Position numbers and translations under genes: made by a program
The notes under the pieces: generated by a model
Database searches by the model: none
The model's input: only the letters and a program-made list of their open reading frames with translations
What the model was told of the DNA's origin: nothing
Shown: positions 8,197-16,377 of the stretch, piece by piece
Layout: each line of letters starts with the position of its first letter
Position numbering within the stretch: the first letter of the stretch is position 1
From: Bog-473 sp963755375
Lineage (GTDB): Bacteria; Actinomycetota; Acidimicrobiia; Acidimicrobiales; RAAP-2
Direction of reading: 5' to 3'
Assembly: GCA_963755375.1 (NCBI GenBank)
Contig: CAVWKG010000016.1
Coordinates: forward strand, 1,674,001 to 1,738,000
DNA length: 64,000 bases

Positions 8197-9489
8197 ATGC
8201 AGCCATTACGCTGTTGCGCCGTGGATGCAGTGAACTGTCGGGGCACTGTCCGCAGGCTGGCACCTCCGGTCCGGATCATGACCATGGTCGGCACCCTTCT
8301 CGGGTCGTTGCTGTCGGCCGCGGCCGTGGCGAACGCGGGTGCGACGACGTCGACGACGCTGCCCGGCCCTGCGCCGAACCAGTCGCAGATCAACGCGACC
8401 CAGTCACAGGTCGGCCAGATAGAGGCCACACTGTCCCAGGAGGAGCAGCAGACCTCCATCCTCGACGACAAGTACAACACCGCGCAGCAGGACATGCAGA
8501 ACGCGCAGGTTGCCGTGCTCTCCATCACGACCGATCTCGTCCACACGCGCTCGACCGTCGGCGCCGACAAGCGGCAAGTGGCGAATGACGCGGTCCAGGC
8601 CTACGTGTACGGCACTCCCGAGTCCGGGTTCGCCTCCTACTTCTCCACGTCGGCCACCCTGAACGAAGCACGCAACCAGTACACGAACCAGATCGTCGGC
8701 AATCTGACCAAGGCCGAGCTCTCGCTCGAGAGCTCGGAGTCGCGCCTGCAGGCCCAGGAGGCCGCGGAGCAGACCGAGGCGGCACAGGCCCAGTCGGAAG
8801 CCGCGCAGGCCAAGACGCTCGCCCAGGCCAACGAGCAGGAAGCTGCCACCACCAGAGCCACCTTGAATCAAGTGCAGGGTCAGCTGGCCCAGGAAGTCGC
8901 GCAGGCGGCCATTCAGGAAGCGCAGCAGGAAGCCGCGGCGGCAGCACGCGCCGCCACCGCGGCGGCGCAGCAACAGGCGGCGGCCGCGGCAGCCGCGGCG
9001 GCGACCGTTGCCGGTACAGTCGGCGGATCGTCGAGCGGCGCCGCCGCAACCGCCGCGGCCAACCAGGCTGGCGGCACCACGGGGCCAGTCGGCGGATCCG
9101 CGCAGGGCAGCGGCGCCGGGATGGCGGCGGTGCAGGCGGCCGTGTCCCAGCTGGGCGTCCCTTATGTCTTCGGCGGTGAGGAGCCCGGGGTCGGCTTCGA
9201 CTGCTCGGGGCTCGTCCAGTGGGCCTGGGGCCAGGCGGGCGTGTCGATTCCGCGGACGACCGAGACGGAGTGGCCGGTCCTCACGCACGTGTCGCTCGAT
9301 GCACTCCAACCCGGTGACCTGCTCTTCTATTACAACCTCGATGGCGACAGCCAGGTCGATCACGTCGTCATGTACACCGGCTCGGGTCCCTACGGGACCG
9401 ACACGGTGATCCAGGCCCCCTTCACCGGGACCGACGTGTCCTACTCCCCCATCTTCACCGAGGGCCTCATCGGAGCCGCCCGCCCGTAG
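8197..9489 (+). CDS. Secreted NlpC/P60 peptidoglycan hydrolase with coiled coil (RipA-like)
   Basis: Cell-wall endopeptidase of about 430 residues. The N terminus has a basic stretch and hydrophobic core with an AVANAGA signal cleavage region. Then comes a long Gln/Ala/Glu-rich coiled coil (about residues 60-260), a low-complexity Ala/Gly linker, and the C-terminal NlpC/P60 domain: VPYVFGGEEPGVGFDCSG with catalytic Cys at about 336, QPGDLLFYYN, and VDHVVMYTG with His at about 389. This is the layout of RipA/PcsB-type septal hydrolases. The start is uncertain: 8197 has a GAAGAT box 6 nt upstream; GTG codons at 8221/8230 or ATG at 8278 are alternatives. Confidence 0.88.
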   Translation: MQPLRCCAVDAVNCRGTVRRLAPPVRIMTMVGTLLGSLLSAAAVANAGATTSTTLPGPAPNQSQINATQSQVGQIEATLSQEEQQTSILDDKYNTAQQDMQNAQVAVLSITTDLVHTRSTVGADKRQVANDAVQAYVYGTPESGFASYFSTSATLNEARNQYTNQIVGNLTKAELSLESSESRLQAQEAAEQTEAAQAQSEAAQAKTLAQANEQEAATTRATLNQVQGQLAQEVAQAAIQEAQQEAAAAARAATAAAQQQAAAAAAAAATVAGTVGGSSSGAAATAAANQAGGTTGPVGGSAQGSGAGMAAVQAAVSQLGVPYVFGGEEPGVGFDCSGLVQWAWGQAGVSIPRTTETEWPVLTHVSLDALQPGDLLFYYNLDGDSQVDHVVMYTGSGPYGTDTVIQAPFTGTDVSYSPIFTEGLIGAARP

Positions 9490-9493
9490 GCCT

Positions 9494-9529
9494 GTCACCC
9501 GGGATCCGGGATCCGGGCTCCCGGGTGAT
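9494..9529 (+). terminator. Strong hairpin after the NlpC/P60 gene
   Basis: Perfect 9-bp arms TCACCCGGG (9495-9503) and CCCGGGTGA (9520-9528) enclose a loop containing a repeated GATCCGGG element. It begins 5 nt after the NlpC stop codon and ends just before the plsC promoter box. There is no U-tract, as is common for actinobacterial terminators. Confidence 0.6.
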
Positions 9530-9532
9530 CGG

Positions 9533-9538
9533 TACGAT
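9533..9538 (+). promoter_or_regulatory. Leaderless -10 box of the plsC gene
   Basis: TACGAT lies 6 nt upstream of the ATG at 9545, with no Shine-Dalgarno between. Placement predicts transcription starting at or next to the start codon. Confidence 0.5.
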
Positions 9539-9544
9539 GGCCCG

Positions 9545-10426
9545 ATGGCCAGCGGGCGCCAGGTTGTCGACGAGAAGGACCGATCGACTGCCATCGTGTC
9601 GATCCGCATCGCCGCCGGGCACACCGGCGAAGACGAGGATCCCCGGCTGTCCGACGTCGACGAATGGGGACGCTCCGAACGGACGCGGGCGCTGGCGCGC
9701 GCGATCTACGAGCCCGTTTACTCGAAGTGGTTCCGCACGGAGTGGGAGGGGCTCGAAAAGATCCCGACCGGGGGCGGCGCGCTGCTCGTGGCCAACCATG
9801 CCGGTGCCATCCCTTCGGACGCGCCGGTCATCATGCACGGGATCGAGAAGGAGCTCGGGCGACCCGTCTACGGGTTGGCCGACTACTTCTTCCGGACGAT
9901 CCCTGTCGTCGGGACGTTGTGGGCGCGCGCCGGCGGCGTCTCGGCCCGTCCCGCCAACGCCGACCGGCTACTGAGGGAGCAGCGACAGCTCGCACTGGTC
10001 TTTCCCGAAGGCACCAAGGGGACGTCCAAATCGTTCACCGACCGCTACCAGCTGCGGCGCTTCGGGCGCGGTGGCTTCGTGGAGATCGCCATGCGGGCCG
10101 GTGTCCCGGTCATCCCCATCGCCGTCGTCGGCTCGGAAGAGGCGATGCCGATCGTGCTGCGCCTCCCGATTGTCGCCCACGCACTGGGGCTCCCGTACTT
10201 CCCCATCACAGCCAACATGCTCGCCCTCGGGCCACTCGGCATCGTCACCCCGTTCCCCGCCAAGTTCAAACTCCGCGTCCTCGATCCCGTGCACTTCGAC
10301 GTTCCGGCGGACCAGGACCGCTATTCGAAAAGCCGTATCATGGAGGAGTCCGAGCGCATCCGCTCGTTGCTCCAGGACTCCGTGTACGACATGCTGCGCG
10401 ACCGGCGCAGCGTCTGGTTCGGCTGA
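9545..10426 (+). CDS. PlsC-family 1-acylglycerol-phosphate acyltransferase
   Basis: Transfers a fatty acyl chain to lysophosphatidate or a related acceptor at the inner membrane face. The 293-residue protein has the catalytic block NHAGAIPSD (His at about 85; spacing HX6D, a variant seen in actinobacterial PlsC-like proteins instead of HX4D), the FPEGTKG acceptor-binding motif around residue 155, and the VPVIPIAVVGSEE block. An extra N-terminal segment of about 55 residues precedes the domain. It is followed after 7 nt by an SDR gene, forming a two-gene operon. Confidence 0.85.
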   Translation: MASGRQVVDEKDRSTAIVSIRIAAGHTGEDEDPRLSDVDEWGRSERTRALARAIYEPVYSKWFRTEWEGLEKIPTGGGALLVANHAGAIPSDAPVIMHGIEKELGRPVYGLADYFFRTIPVVGTLWARAGGVSARPANADRLLREQRQLALVFPEGTKGTSKSFTDRYQLRRFGRGGFVEIAMRAGVPVIPIAVVGSEEAMPIVLRLPIVAHALGLPYFPITANMLALGPLGIVTPFPAKFKLRVLDPVHFDVPADQDRYSKSRIMEESERIRSLLQDSVYDMLRDRRSVWFG

Positions 10427-10433
10427 CCCACCG

Positions 10434-11471
10434 GTGAGCCGTCGAGTCCTCGTCACGGGTGCCGACACCTTCTGGGGTGGTCGGATGATCCAAGCTCTGG
10501 AGAAGGACTCGGACATGGACGTGATCCTGGGCATGGGCACCCGCGCACCTTCCGTCCCCTTCGAACGGGCCGAATTCGTCCGCGCCGACCAGACGTACTC
10601 CATCATGAACCGGATCGTGAAGGCGACTCAGGTCGACACCATCCTCCACACCTTCATGATCACGAATTCGTCCTCGGTGCCGACGCGGGCGATGCACGAG
10701 ATCAACGTCATCGGGACGATGAACCTCTTGGCCGCGGCCGGGGCGCCCGGCTCGTCCGTGCGCCATATCGTGGTCAAGTCCTCCACCCTGGTCTATGGCT
10801 CCGCTGCGCGCGACCCGAACACATTCCAGGAGGACACCCCCCGGACCAGCCCGGTGAAGAACAGCGTGGAGCGGGCACTCGTCGAAGCCGACGGGCTGAT
10901 GCGCGATTTCGCCGAGGACAACCCCGGCACCCGGGTCACCGTGCTCCGCTTCGCCAACGTCCTCGGTGAGCACCTCACCACACCCATCAGCCGGAACCTG
11001 TCACGTCGCCTCTGCCCGGCCATCTTCGGCTTCGACCCGCTCCTGCAGTTCATCGCGGAGGACGACGTCGTGCGTGCCCTGCTCCACGTCACCCAGGGCG
11101 GCATCCCGGGCCTCTACAACGTGGCCGCGGACGGGCGGCTCCCCTGGAGCGAGGTGGCGACCATCTGCGGGACCCGGCTCGTCCCGCTCTCACCCTTCAG
11201 CCTTCTGAAGATCCGGCCGCTGGTCCGCCTCTTCGACCTGCCCCCAGAACTGCAGGACCTGCTCCGCTACGGGCGGGGCGTCGACACGAGGCGATTCGCC
11301 GCCACCGGGTTCACGTACAGCGCCACCAGCGCGGGCGCCGTGCAGACGTTCATCAGGGCCTTGCGCCTGCGCCGCCAGAGCGGCCGGCCGCCGACGTCGT
11401 ACACCTACGAGCACGACGTGGAGCAATTCTTCCGCCACTCACCCTCCGTCGTGGGCGGCGCCGACGCCTGA
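10434..11471 (+). CDS. SDR-family NAD-dependent epimerase/dehydratase-like protein
   Basis: Extended SDR of 345 residues starting at GTG 10434. The N terminus VLVTGADTFWGGRM carries a Rossmann loop departing from the usual GxxGxxG (TGADTFWGG). There is a VKSSTLVYGSA segment in the catalytic Ser region, but the expected YxxxK is not obvious (SPVKNSVERALVEAD instead), so catalysis is doubtful. LRFANVLGE and FIAEDDVVRALLHV match the C-terminal substrate half of epimerases. Co-transcription with PlsC suggests a lipid-related or scaffold role; substrate is unknown. Confidence 0.75.
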   Translation: MSRRVLVTGADTFWGGRMIQALEKDSDMDVILGMGTRAPSVPFERAEFVRADQTYSIMNRIVKATQVDTILHTFMITNSSSVPTRAMHEINVIGTMNLLAAAGAPGSSVRHIVVKSSTLVYGSAARDPNTFQEDTPRTSPVKNSVERALVEADGLMRDFAEDNPGTRVTVLRFANVLGEHLTTPISRNLSRRLCPAIFGFDPLLQFIAEDDVVRALLHVTQGGIPGLYNVAADGRLPWSEVATICGTRLVPLSPFSLLKIRPLVRLFDLPPELQDLLRYGRGVDTRRFAATGFTYSATSAGAVQTFIRALRLRRQSGRPPTSYTYEHDVEQFFRHSPSVVGGADA

Positions 11472-11474
11472 CGC

Positions 11475-12095
11475 TCAGCTCTCCAACCACTCCTCGACCA
11501 GGTCGCGCTCGCGCTCGGCCCATTCCTCCGCCGTGATGGCATAGCGCACGTGGTCCTCCCACTCCCCGTCGATCTCGAGAAAGCGGAGCGCGACCCCTTC
11601 CTCGCGGATGCCGAGTTTTTCGACCACCCTCCGGCTGGCCATATTGCGCGGGATGATGGAGATCTCCACCCGGTGCAACGAGATCGCCTCGAAGGCGAAC
11701 CGCAGGGTGACGACGACCGCCTCGGGCACCAGCCCGCGACCCGCCAGCGCCTCGTCGATCCAGTACCCGATGAATGCACTCTGGAACGGGCCGCGCTGAA
11801 TGGAAGAAAGTGTCACCTCACCGGCGAAGCGCTCGCCCACGAAGATCCCGAAGCCGTAGCCGGTGCCCAGGTGGCGCTCGCGTTCTCGAATGCCACAGCG
11901 CGCCGCGAAGCTGGGCCGGTCCTCCGACGGTGCCGGCGCGCCCTTGGGCCGTGGCTCCCACCGAAGCAGCCAGCTGGCACAACGGGTCCGCACCTCGTGC
12001 CAGGCGGCAAAGTCGTTCTCGGTCAACGAGCGCAGCAGCACCCGTTTGCCCCGGAGCTCCAGGGGCGCGTGGCGCACCGCCCTGGCCGCAGTCAT
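11475..12095 (-). CDS. GNAT acetyltransferase, RimJ/RimL type
   Basis: N-acetyltransferase of 206 residues, related to enzymes that acetylate N termini of ribosomal proteins. It has the N-terminal LRGKRVLLRSLTENDFAAWHEVR block, YGFGIFVGERFAGEVTLSS, the IGYWIDEALAGRGLVPEAV acetyl-CoA loop, and HRVEISIIPRNMASRRVVEKLGIREEG, all standard for RimJ. The ATG overlaps the stop of the aminotransferase gene by 4 nt (ATGA). Physiological substrate unknown. It converges on the SDR gene with only 3 nt between stops. Confidence 0.88.
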   Translation of the reverse strand: MTAARAVRHAPLELRGKRVLLRSLTENDFAAWHEVRTRCASWLLRWEPRPKGAPAPSEDRPSFAARCGIRERERHLGTGYGFGIFVGERFAGEVTLSSIQRGPFQSAFIGYWIDEALAGRGLVPEAVVVTLRFAFEAISLHRVEISIIPRNMASRRVVEKLGIREEGVALRFLEIDGEWEDHVRYAITAEEWAERERDLVEEWLES

Positions 12096-13180
12096 CGTCC
12101 GAGTACCTCCCCCAACGCGCCCAGCAGGGCAACGACGTTGCGCCGGCGCGCGGTGTGCCCCATGCAGCCGATCCGCCAGATCTGCCCGGCCAGCCGACCG
12201 GCACCGGCGCCGATCTCAATGCCATAGGAAGAGAGGAGTTCGCGCCGGACCGCGGCGTCCTCGACGCCGGCCGGGATGCGTACGGTGGCGAGCTGCGGCA
12301 GACGGTGACCGGCGGCCACGAACAACTCGAGGCCGAGGTCGGCCAACCCGTCCTGCAGCAGCCGGCCGCATTCGGCATGGCGCGCCCAGGCCGGCTGCAG
12401 CCCCTCGTCGAGGAGTGCGCCGAGCCCAGCATGGAGCGCCGCCACCATCATCACCGGCGCCGTGTGGTGGTACACGCGCGCCCCGCCCGAGGGGTCATTG
12501 ACGTAGCGCGCCAGAAGGTTGAGATCCAGGTACCAACTGGAGGGCCGCTCGACGATCCGCTGCAGGGCCCGGTCGGAAACCGTCAAGGGTGACAGTCCCG
12601 GCGGGACCCCCAGGCACTTCTGGGTGCCGCTGTAGGCGATGTCGACCGACCAGCCGTCCACGGCGACCTCAATGCCTCCGAGCGACGTCACCATGTCGAC
12701 CAGCAGGAGCGCCTCGCCCTTGCCTCTCCCCAACGGAGCGATGTCGTTGCGCACGCCCGTCGAGGTCTCCGCGTGGACAACCGCAATCAGCGCCGGGGCC
12801 GGGTGCGCCGAGAGCAGGCGATCCGGGTCGACCGGCTCGCCCCACTCGGCGTCGACCCGGACGACCTCGGCGCCGTGGCGGCATGCCACCTCGCACATCC
12901 GCTCGCCGAAAACGCCGTTGACGCCGACCACGACCGGGTCGCCGGGACGGACGAAGTTGACGAAGGATGCCTCCATGCCGGCGGATCCGGTTCCGCTGAC
13001 GGGCAGGGTGAGCGCGTTCGAGGTCCCGAAGACCTCGCGCAGGCGGTCATTCGTGCTGTCGAGGAGCGCCAGGAACTGCGGATCGAGATGACCGAGCACG
13101 GGACCGGCCAGCGCCATGGTGACTTCCGGGTACGAATTCGAAGGTCCCGGCCCCATGAGGAGGCGGTCGGATATCCCCAT
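12092..13180 (-). CDS. PLP-dependent alanine/serine-glyoxylate aminotransferase family protein
   Basis: Class V aminotransferase of 362 residues. The N terminus LLMGPGPSNSYPEV, the VSGTGSAGMEA segment, and the PLP lysine in SGTQKCLGVPPG (Lys at about 188) define the alanine-glyoxylate / serine-glyoxylate / PucG group. The C-terminal GAGAGRLAGQIWRIGCMGH is also typical. It would move an amino group from alanine or serine to glyoxylate or a related keto acid in the cytoplasm. It is the first gene of a two-gene operon with the GNAT protein. Confidence 0.88.
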   Translation of the reverse strand: MGISDRLLMGPGPSNSYPEVTMALAGPVLGHLDPQFLALLDSTNDRLREVFGTSNALTLPVSGTGSAGMEASFVNFVRPGDPVVVGVNGVFGERMCEVACRHGAEVVRVDAEWGEPVDPDRLLSAHPAPALIAVVHAETSTGVRNDIAPLGRGKGEALLLVDMVTSLGGIEVAVDGWSVDIAYSGTQKCLGVPPGLSPLTVSDRALQRIVERPSSWYLDLNLLARYVNDPSGGARVYHHTAPVMMVAALHAGLGALLDEGLQPAWARHAECGRLLQDGLADLGLELFVAAGHRLPQLATVRIPAGVEDAAVRRELLSSYGIEIGAGAGRLAGQIWRIGCMGHTARRRNVVALLGALGEVLGR

Positions 13181-13245
13181 CGGCGAATCGTGACAGGTCC
13201 ACGCTCACCTGCGCCAACGCGCCAGGCGATGGAGCGGGCGTCCGG

Positions 13246-13251
13246 TAGATT
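13246..13251 (+). promoter_or_regulatory. Leaderless -10 box of the glycan operon
   Basis: TAGATT lies 6 nt upstream of the GTG at 13258 with no Shine-Dalgarno. It is the only convincing promoter element in front of the five-gene glycosyltransferase operon. Confidence 0.55.
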
Positions 13252-13257
13252 GCCTGC

Positions 13258-14988
13258 GTGGAACGGGTGCTCTACGCCCCCAGGGCACTGCCGCCTCTCC
13301 CTCCCGACGTCTCCCAGGAGCCCGGACCCTACGCGGCGTGGGTGCGCGGACGCGAGGAGCAGCGTGCGCGGGCGACGCGCCCGACCAGGGGACCGAGTCT
13401 GTGCCTGGTGATGGCCGTCGCCGACGGTGACACGGCGGCGGTCCGCCGCACGCTCCAGAGCCTGCGCGAGCAGCGCGGCGGCCGCTGGTCCCTGACCGTT
13501 GTCGCGCCCGGGGGCCGTCTGGACGAGCTCGGAGCGGTCGTGCGCTCCGGCACATCGCTCCGCCATCGTCGCCGGGTCCGGCTTCTGCCCGCCCAGGGGG
13601 CCGGCTCCGAGCGCGACCTCCTCGAGATCGGGATCGGGGCCAACCCGGGGTCGCCGCGGGCCTTGATCTTCCCGGGCGACGTCTGGGCGCCCGACACGGT
13701 CGCCCTACTGAGCGCCGCGCTCACGCCGGCGGGCGTGGCCTATGCGGACGAGGACCAGGTGCCGGCCGACGGCACCAACGTGGCGCCCCGGTTGAAGCCC
13801 GACTTCTCCCCGGAATTCCTCCTGTCCAGCGCCTACATCGGCCGTCCCCTCGCCATGGGGGCGGCGGTGGCCGACCACCTGCCCCGGCTCGTGGCGTCAA
13901 GCATGGCCGCGCTCGAGCACGAATGCGCGCTGGCCGCCACCGAGATCGCCGACGTCGTGATCCACATTCCCGAGGTGCTGTGCCACCGTTCAGCGGGAAC
14001 GCGCGGCGGCATGGACCCCACGTCCGTCCACCATGTCCAGGAGGCGCTCCGTCGCGGGCACCACGACGCGAGCGTGGTCGTGGGCCCGGCCCCCCGCGGC
14101 TACCGGATCGCCCGGCCCGCCAAGACCGAAGTACCGGTGAGCATCCTGATCCCCTTTCGCGACGAGCCGCGGCTCCTCCGCACCTGCGTCGACTCGATTG
14201 GGGCCACCACCGGCATGCACACCAGCGTCGAGCTCGTGCTCATCGACAACGGGTCCTCTGACCCCGAGACCCTCACCCTGTTGGAAGGGCTGGCCGACCG
14301 CCCCGATGTGCGCGTGCTGACCGACCCGCGCGCGTTCAATTGGGCGGCGCTCAACAACGCAGGGGCATCGGTGGCGCGGGGCGAGCTCCTCTTGTTCCTC
14401 AACAACGACATCGAGGCACACCGGAGTGGTTGGCTGTCCGCCCTGTGCGCCCAGGCGATCCGGCCTGACATCGCGGCCGTGGGGGCCCGCCTCCTCTACC
14501 CGGACCGCCGCCTGCAGCACTGCGGCCTGGTCGTCGGGCTCACGGGGGCGGCAGGACACGTCCTCAGCGGCCTCTCCGCGGAGGAGCCCGGCTACCTGCG
14601 CCTGGCGACAGCGGCGCGCGAGTGCTCAGCAGTGACCGGCGCTTGCCTGGCCACACGGCGCGAGGTCTTCGAGCTCCTGGACGGCTTCGACGAGTCGCTC
14701 GGGGTCGATCTGAACGATGTCGACTACTGCCTGCGGGCTGCCACGTTGGGCTTGCGTACGATGTACGAGCCCGCGGCCGAACTGATCCACCACGAGTCGC
14801 CGAGTCGAGGCACGGCGGGTGGCGTGGGCGACGTCGTCCGCTTCGTCGATCGATGGAAGGGGTACATTTCCGAGGGAGACCGCTACTTGAACCCCCACCT
14901 CACTCGGGCGGATCCGTCGTGCGGATTGGTTCGCCCGGGGGAGGAGGACGACTGGAAGAGATGGTACGCGACCCTCACGATGCAGTAG
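13258..14988 (+). CDS. GT2 glycosyltransferase with degenerate N-terminal domain
   Basis: Glycosyltransferase of 576 residues. The C-terminal half (from about residue 290) is a complete GT-A domain: VPVSILIPFRDE, VLIDNGSSDPET, FNWAALNNAGA, LLFLNNDIEA with the metal-binding acidic pair, then SAVTGACLATRREVFELLDGFDE and DVDYCLRA. The first half has the look of a second GT2 domain (SLCLVMAVADGD, YADEDQVP, FSPEFLLSSAYIGR) but lacks a clear DxD, as in O-antigen type tandem GT2 proteins. No membrane helices. It heads an operon of surface-glycan genes and overlaps the next start by 28 nt. Confidence 0.85.
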   Translation: MERVLYAPRALPPLPPDVSQEPGPYAAWVRGREEQRARATRPTRGPSLCLVMAVADGDTAAVRRTLQSLREQRGGRWSLTVVAPGGRLDELGAVVRSGTSLRHRRRVRLLPAQGAGSERDLLEIGIGANPGSPRALIFPGDVWAPDTVALLSAALTPAGVAYADEDQVPADGTNVAPRLKPDFSPEFLLSSAYIGRPLAMGAAVADHLPRLVASSMAALEHECALAATEIADVVIHIPEVLCHRSAGTRGGMDPTSVHHVQEALRRGHHDASVVVGPAPRGYRIARPAKTEVPVSILIPFRDEPRLLRTCVDSIGATTGMHTSVELVLIDNGSSDPETLTLLEGLADRPDVRVLTDPRAFNWAALNNAGASVARGELLLFLNNDIEAHRSGWLSALCAQAIRPDIAAVGARLLYPDRRLQHCGLVVGLTGAAGHVLSGLSAEEPGYLRLATAARECSAVTGACLATRREVFELLDGFDESLGVDLNDVDYCLRAATLGLRTMYEPAAELIHHESPSRGTAGGVGDVVRFVDRWKGYISEGDRYLNPHLTRADPSCGLVRPGEEDDWKRWYATLTMQ

Positions 14989-15365
14989 CCGACGAGTCCG
15001 GGCGCGCGCCACGCATGCTGCGCCAGCCCGCCGACGCACCTCCGCCGCTCGGGCACGTCGGCACCAGCGGCGCAGTGGCGTCGCTTCGTCGTGTCGTCTC
15101 GGACCGGCACGCAGGCACCCGGCGGTCGCTCCGCGCCTGGGCCGGACGAATATCCGGCCGATCCGATCGCCGCCTCCTGTTGGCGATGACCGGCGCCACC
15201 GAAGCGGTCGCGGCGCACTGCGATCTCCTGGTCGACCGCCTGACGGCACTGGAAGCCGTGAGCGCCGATCTGGCCGGTGCCTTCGGCCAGGAGATCGCGC
15301 AGCTGCGGGCGGAGGTCGCGCACCTGCAACACACTCTGGCATCGCGACGGGACCCGGAGTGGTGA
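14961..15365 (+). CDS. Small coiled-coil protein of the glycan operon
   Basis: Unrecognised protein of 134 residues. The ATG at 14961 lies inside the 3' end of the GT2 gene, with GAGGAGG about 13 nt upstream. The N-terminal half is Arg/Pro-rich and basic; the C-terminal 60 residues form a plausible amphipathic coiled coil (LLVDRLTALEAVSADLAG, then FGQEIAQLRAEVAHLQ). No catalytic motif, signal peptide or membrane helix is visible. Position between two glycosyltransferases suggests a scaffold or oligomerisation partner. GTGA/TGA overlap with the next gene supports real translation. Confidence 0.6.
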   Translation: MVRDPHDAVADESGRAPRMLRQPADAPPPLGHVGTSGAVASLRRVVSDRHAGTRRSLRAWAGRISGRSDRRLLLAMTGATEAVAAHCDLLVDRLTALEAVSADLAGAFGQEIAQLRAEVAHLQHTLASRRDPEW

Positions 15366-16306
15366 ATCGACCGGCGGCGGTCGTCGTCGGCTGCCGCTGG
15401 CTCGACCATCGGAGCGAACTGGCCTTCGTGGCCCGGTCCATCGCCGGAGCGGCCAGTCGCTGCGGACCGGTGGCCGTCCTCGTGCCCGGGGTCCCAGGGT
15501 GGCGCGAAGCCGATGGGGCGTTCGATCTCGACGGAATGGGCTTGCCCGGTGCGCTGCACTGGCCGGGCGCAGTGCCGACCGACACAACCGTCATCGTGGA
15601 CGAACTGACGCCGGAACTCGCGACCCTCCTCGCCCGGAGCGAGCCGGCAGCGGTCTTCTTTCTCTCGAACACCGGCGCGACAGGTGATCCGGCGTGGGAA
15701 AGCCTCCAGCTGGTGGGTGGCGCGGATCCGGTGGGCGTGCACGTCCCGGTGAACCGGCTGGCCGAGCGACACCGGCACCACGGATTCGGCTTCACGGACT
15801 ACCTGCTCGTGCTCAGCGACCGCACCGGCGACCACCGGGTGCCCCCTCCGGCCGCCGCCTGGGTCAGCGCCGCCTTCAACGATGCCGACGTCGTGGTCGT
15901 GGAAGACGCGGTGGCCTCGGCGTGGAAGGGGCGGGCGCTGCGCGGCAAGGTCTACGTCGACACGCGGATGGACCTGTGGCGTCTGCTCGCGCACGCCAAC
16001 GTGTGCATCGACCTCGCTCCCGGGCCGCACGTCGCACGCGAGTGCATCGAGGCGATGCGCTTCGGAACCCCGATCATCGTGCCGGACGACCCGGGCCCCG
16101 GCACGGCCCACGCGCGGGCATCCGGCGGCGCGACCTTCCAGGATGAGTCGGAGCTGTTGGAGGGAGTCGCAGCCTTCCGGAGCGAGCCCCATCGGGCCCG
16201 GGCGGCGACGCTCGCCCGGCAGTACGCGGATGCGCGCTATGGCGACCCGGCCGCGCTGGTCCGCCGTCTCAGAGAGCTGCTCGGACGGCAGCGCCAGGTA
16301 CGGTGA
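15359..16306 (+). CDS. GT-B-fold glycosyltransferase-like protein
   Basis: Protein of about 315 residues; start GTG at 15359 or 15362, both overlapping the previous stop. The C-terminal third has the GT4-type nucleotide-sugar binding layout: KVYVDTRMDLWRLLAHANVCIDLAPGPHVARECIEAMRFGTPIIVPDD, with the conserved acidic residue in RECIEAM. The N-terminal domain is reduced and divergent (FLSNTGATGDP, HVPVNRLAERH). It looks like a short or acceptor-specialised GT4 family member. No membrane segment. Being in the middle of the operon it probably adds one residue of the same glycan. Confidence 0.7.
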   Translation: MVNRPAAVVVGCRWLDHRSELAFVARSIAGAASRCGPVAVLVPGVPGWREADGAFDLDGMGLPGALHWPGAVPTDTTVIVDELTPELATLLARSEPAAVFFLSNTGATGDPAWESLQLVGGADPVGVHVPVNRLAERHRHHGFGFTDYLLVLSDRTGDHRVPPPAAAWVSAAFNDADVVVVEDAVASAWKGRALRGKVYVDTRMDLWRLLAHANVCIDLAPGPHVARECIEAMRFGTPIIVPDDPGPGTAHARASGGATFQDESELLEGVAAFRSEPHRARAATLARQYADARYGDPAALVRRLRELLGRQRQVR

Positions 16307-16377
16307 GCCGACTCGGCCGTTCACTAAGATGACGCCCCCTGAGGGGTGGACCCGATCGTGTGTGAATTCATGAGGCC

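Noticed and set aside
8940..9110. Ala/Gly/Gln-rich repetitive DNA
   Set aside because: Low-complexity linker of the NlpC/P60 protein rather than a DNA repeat element.
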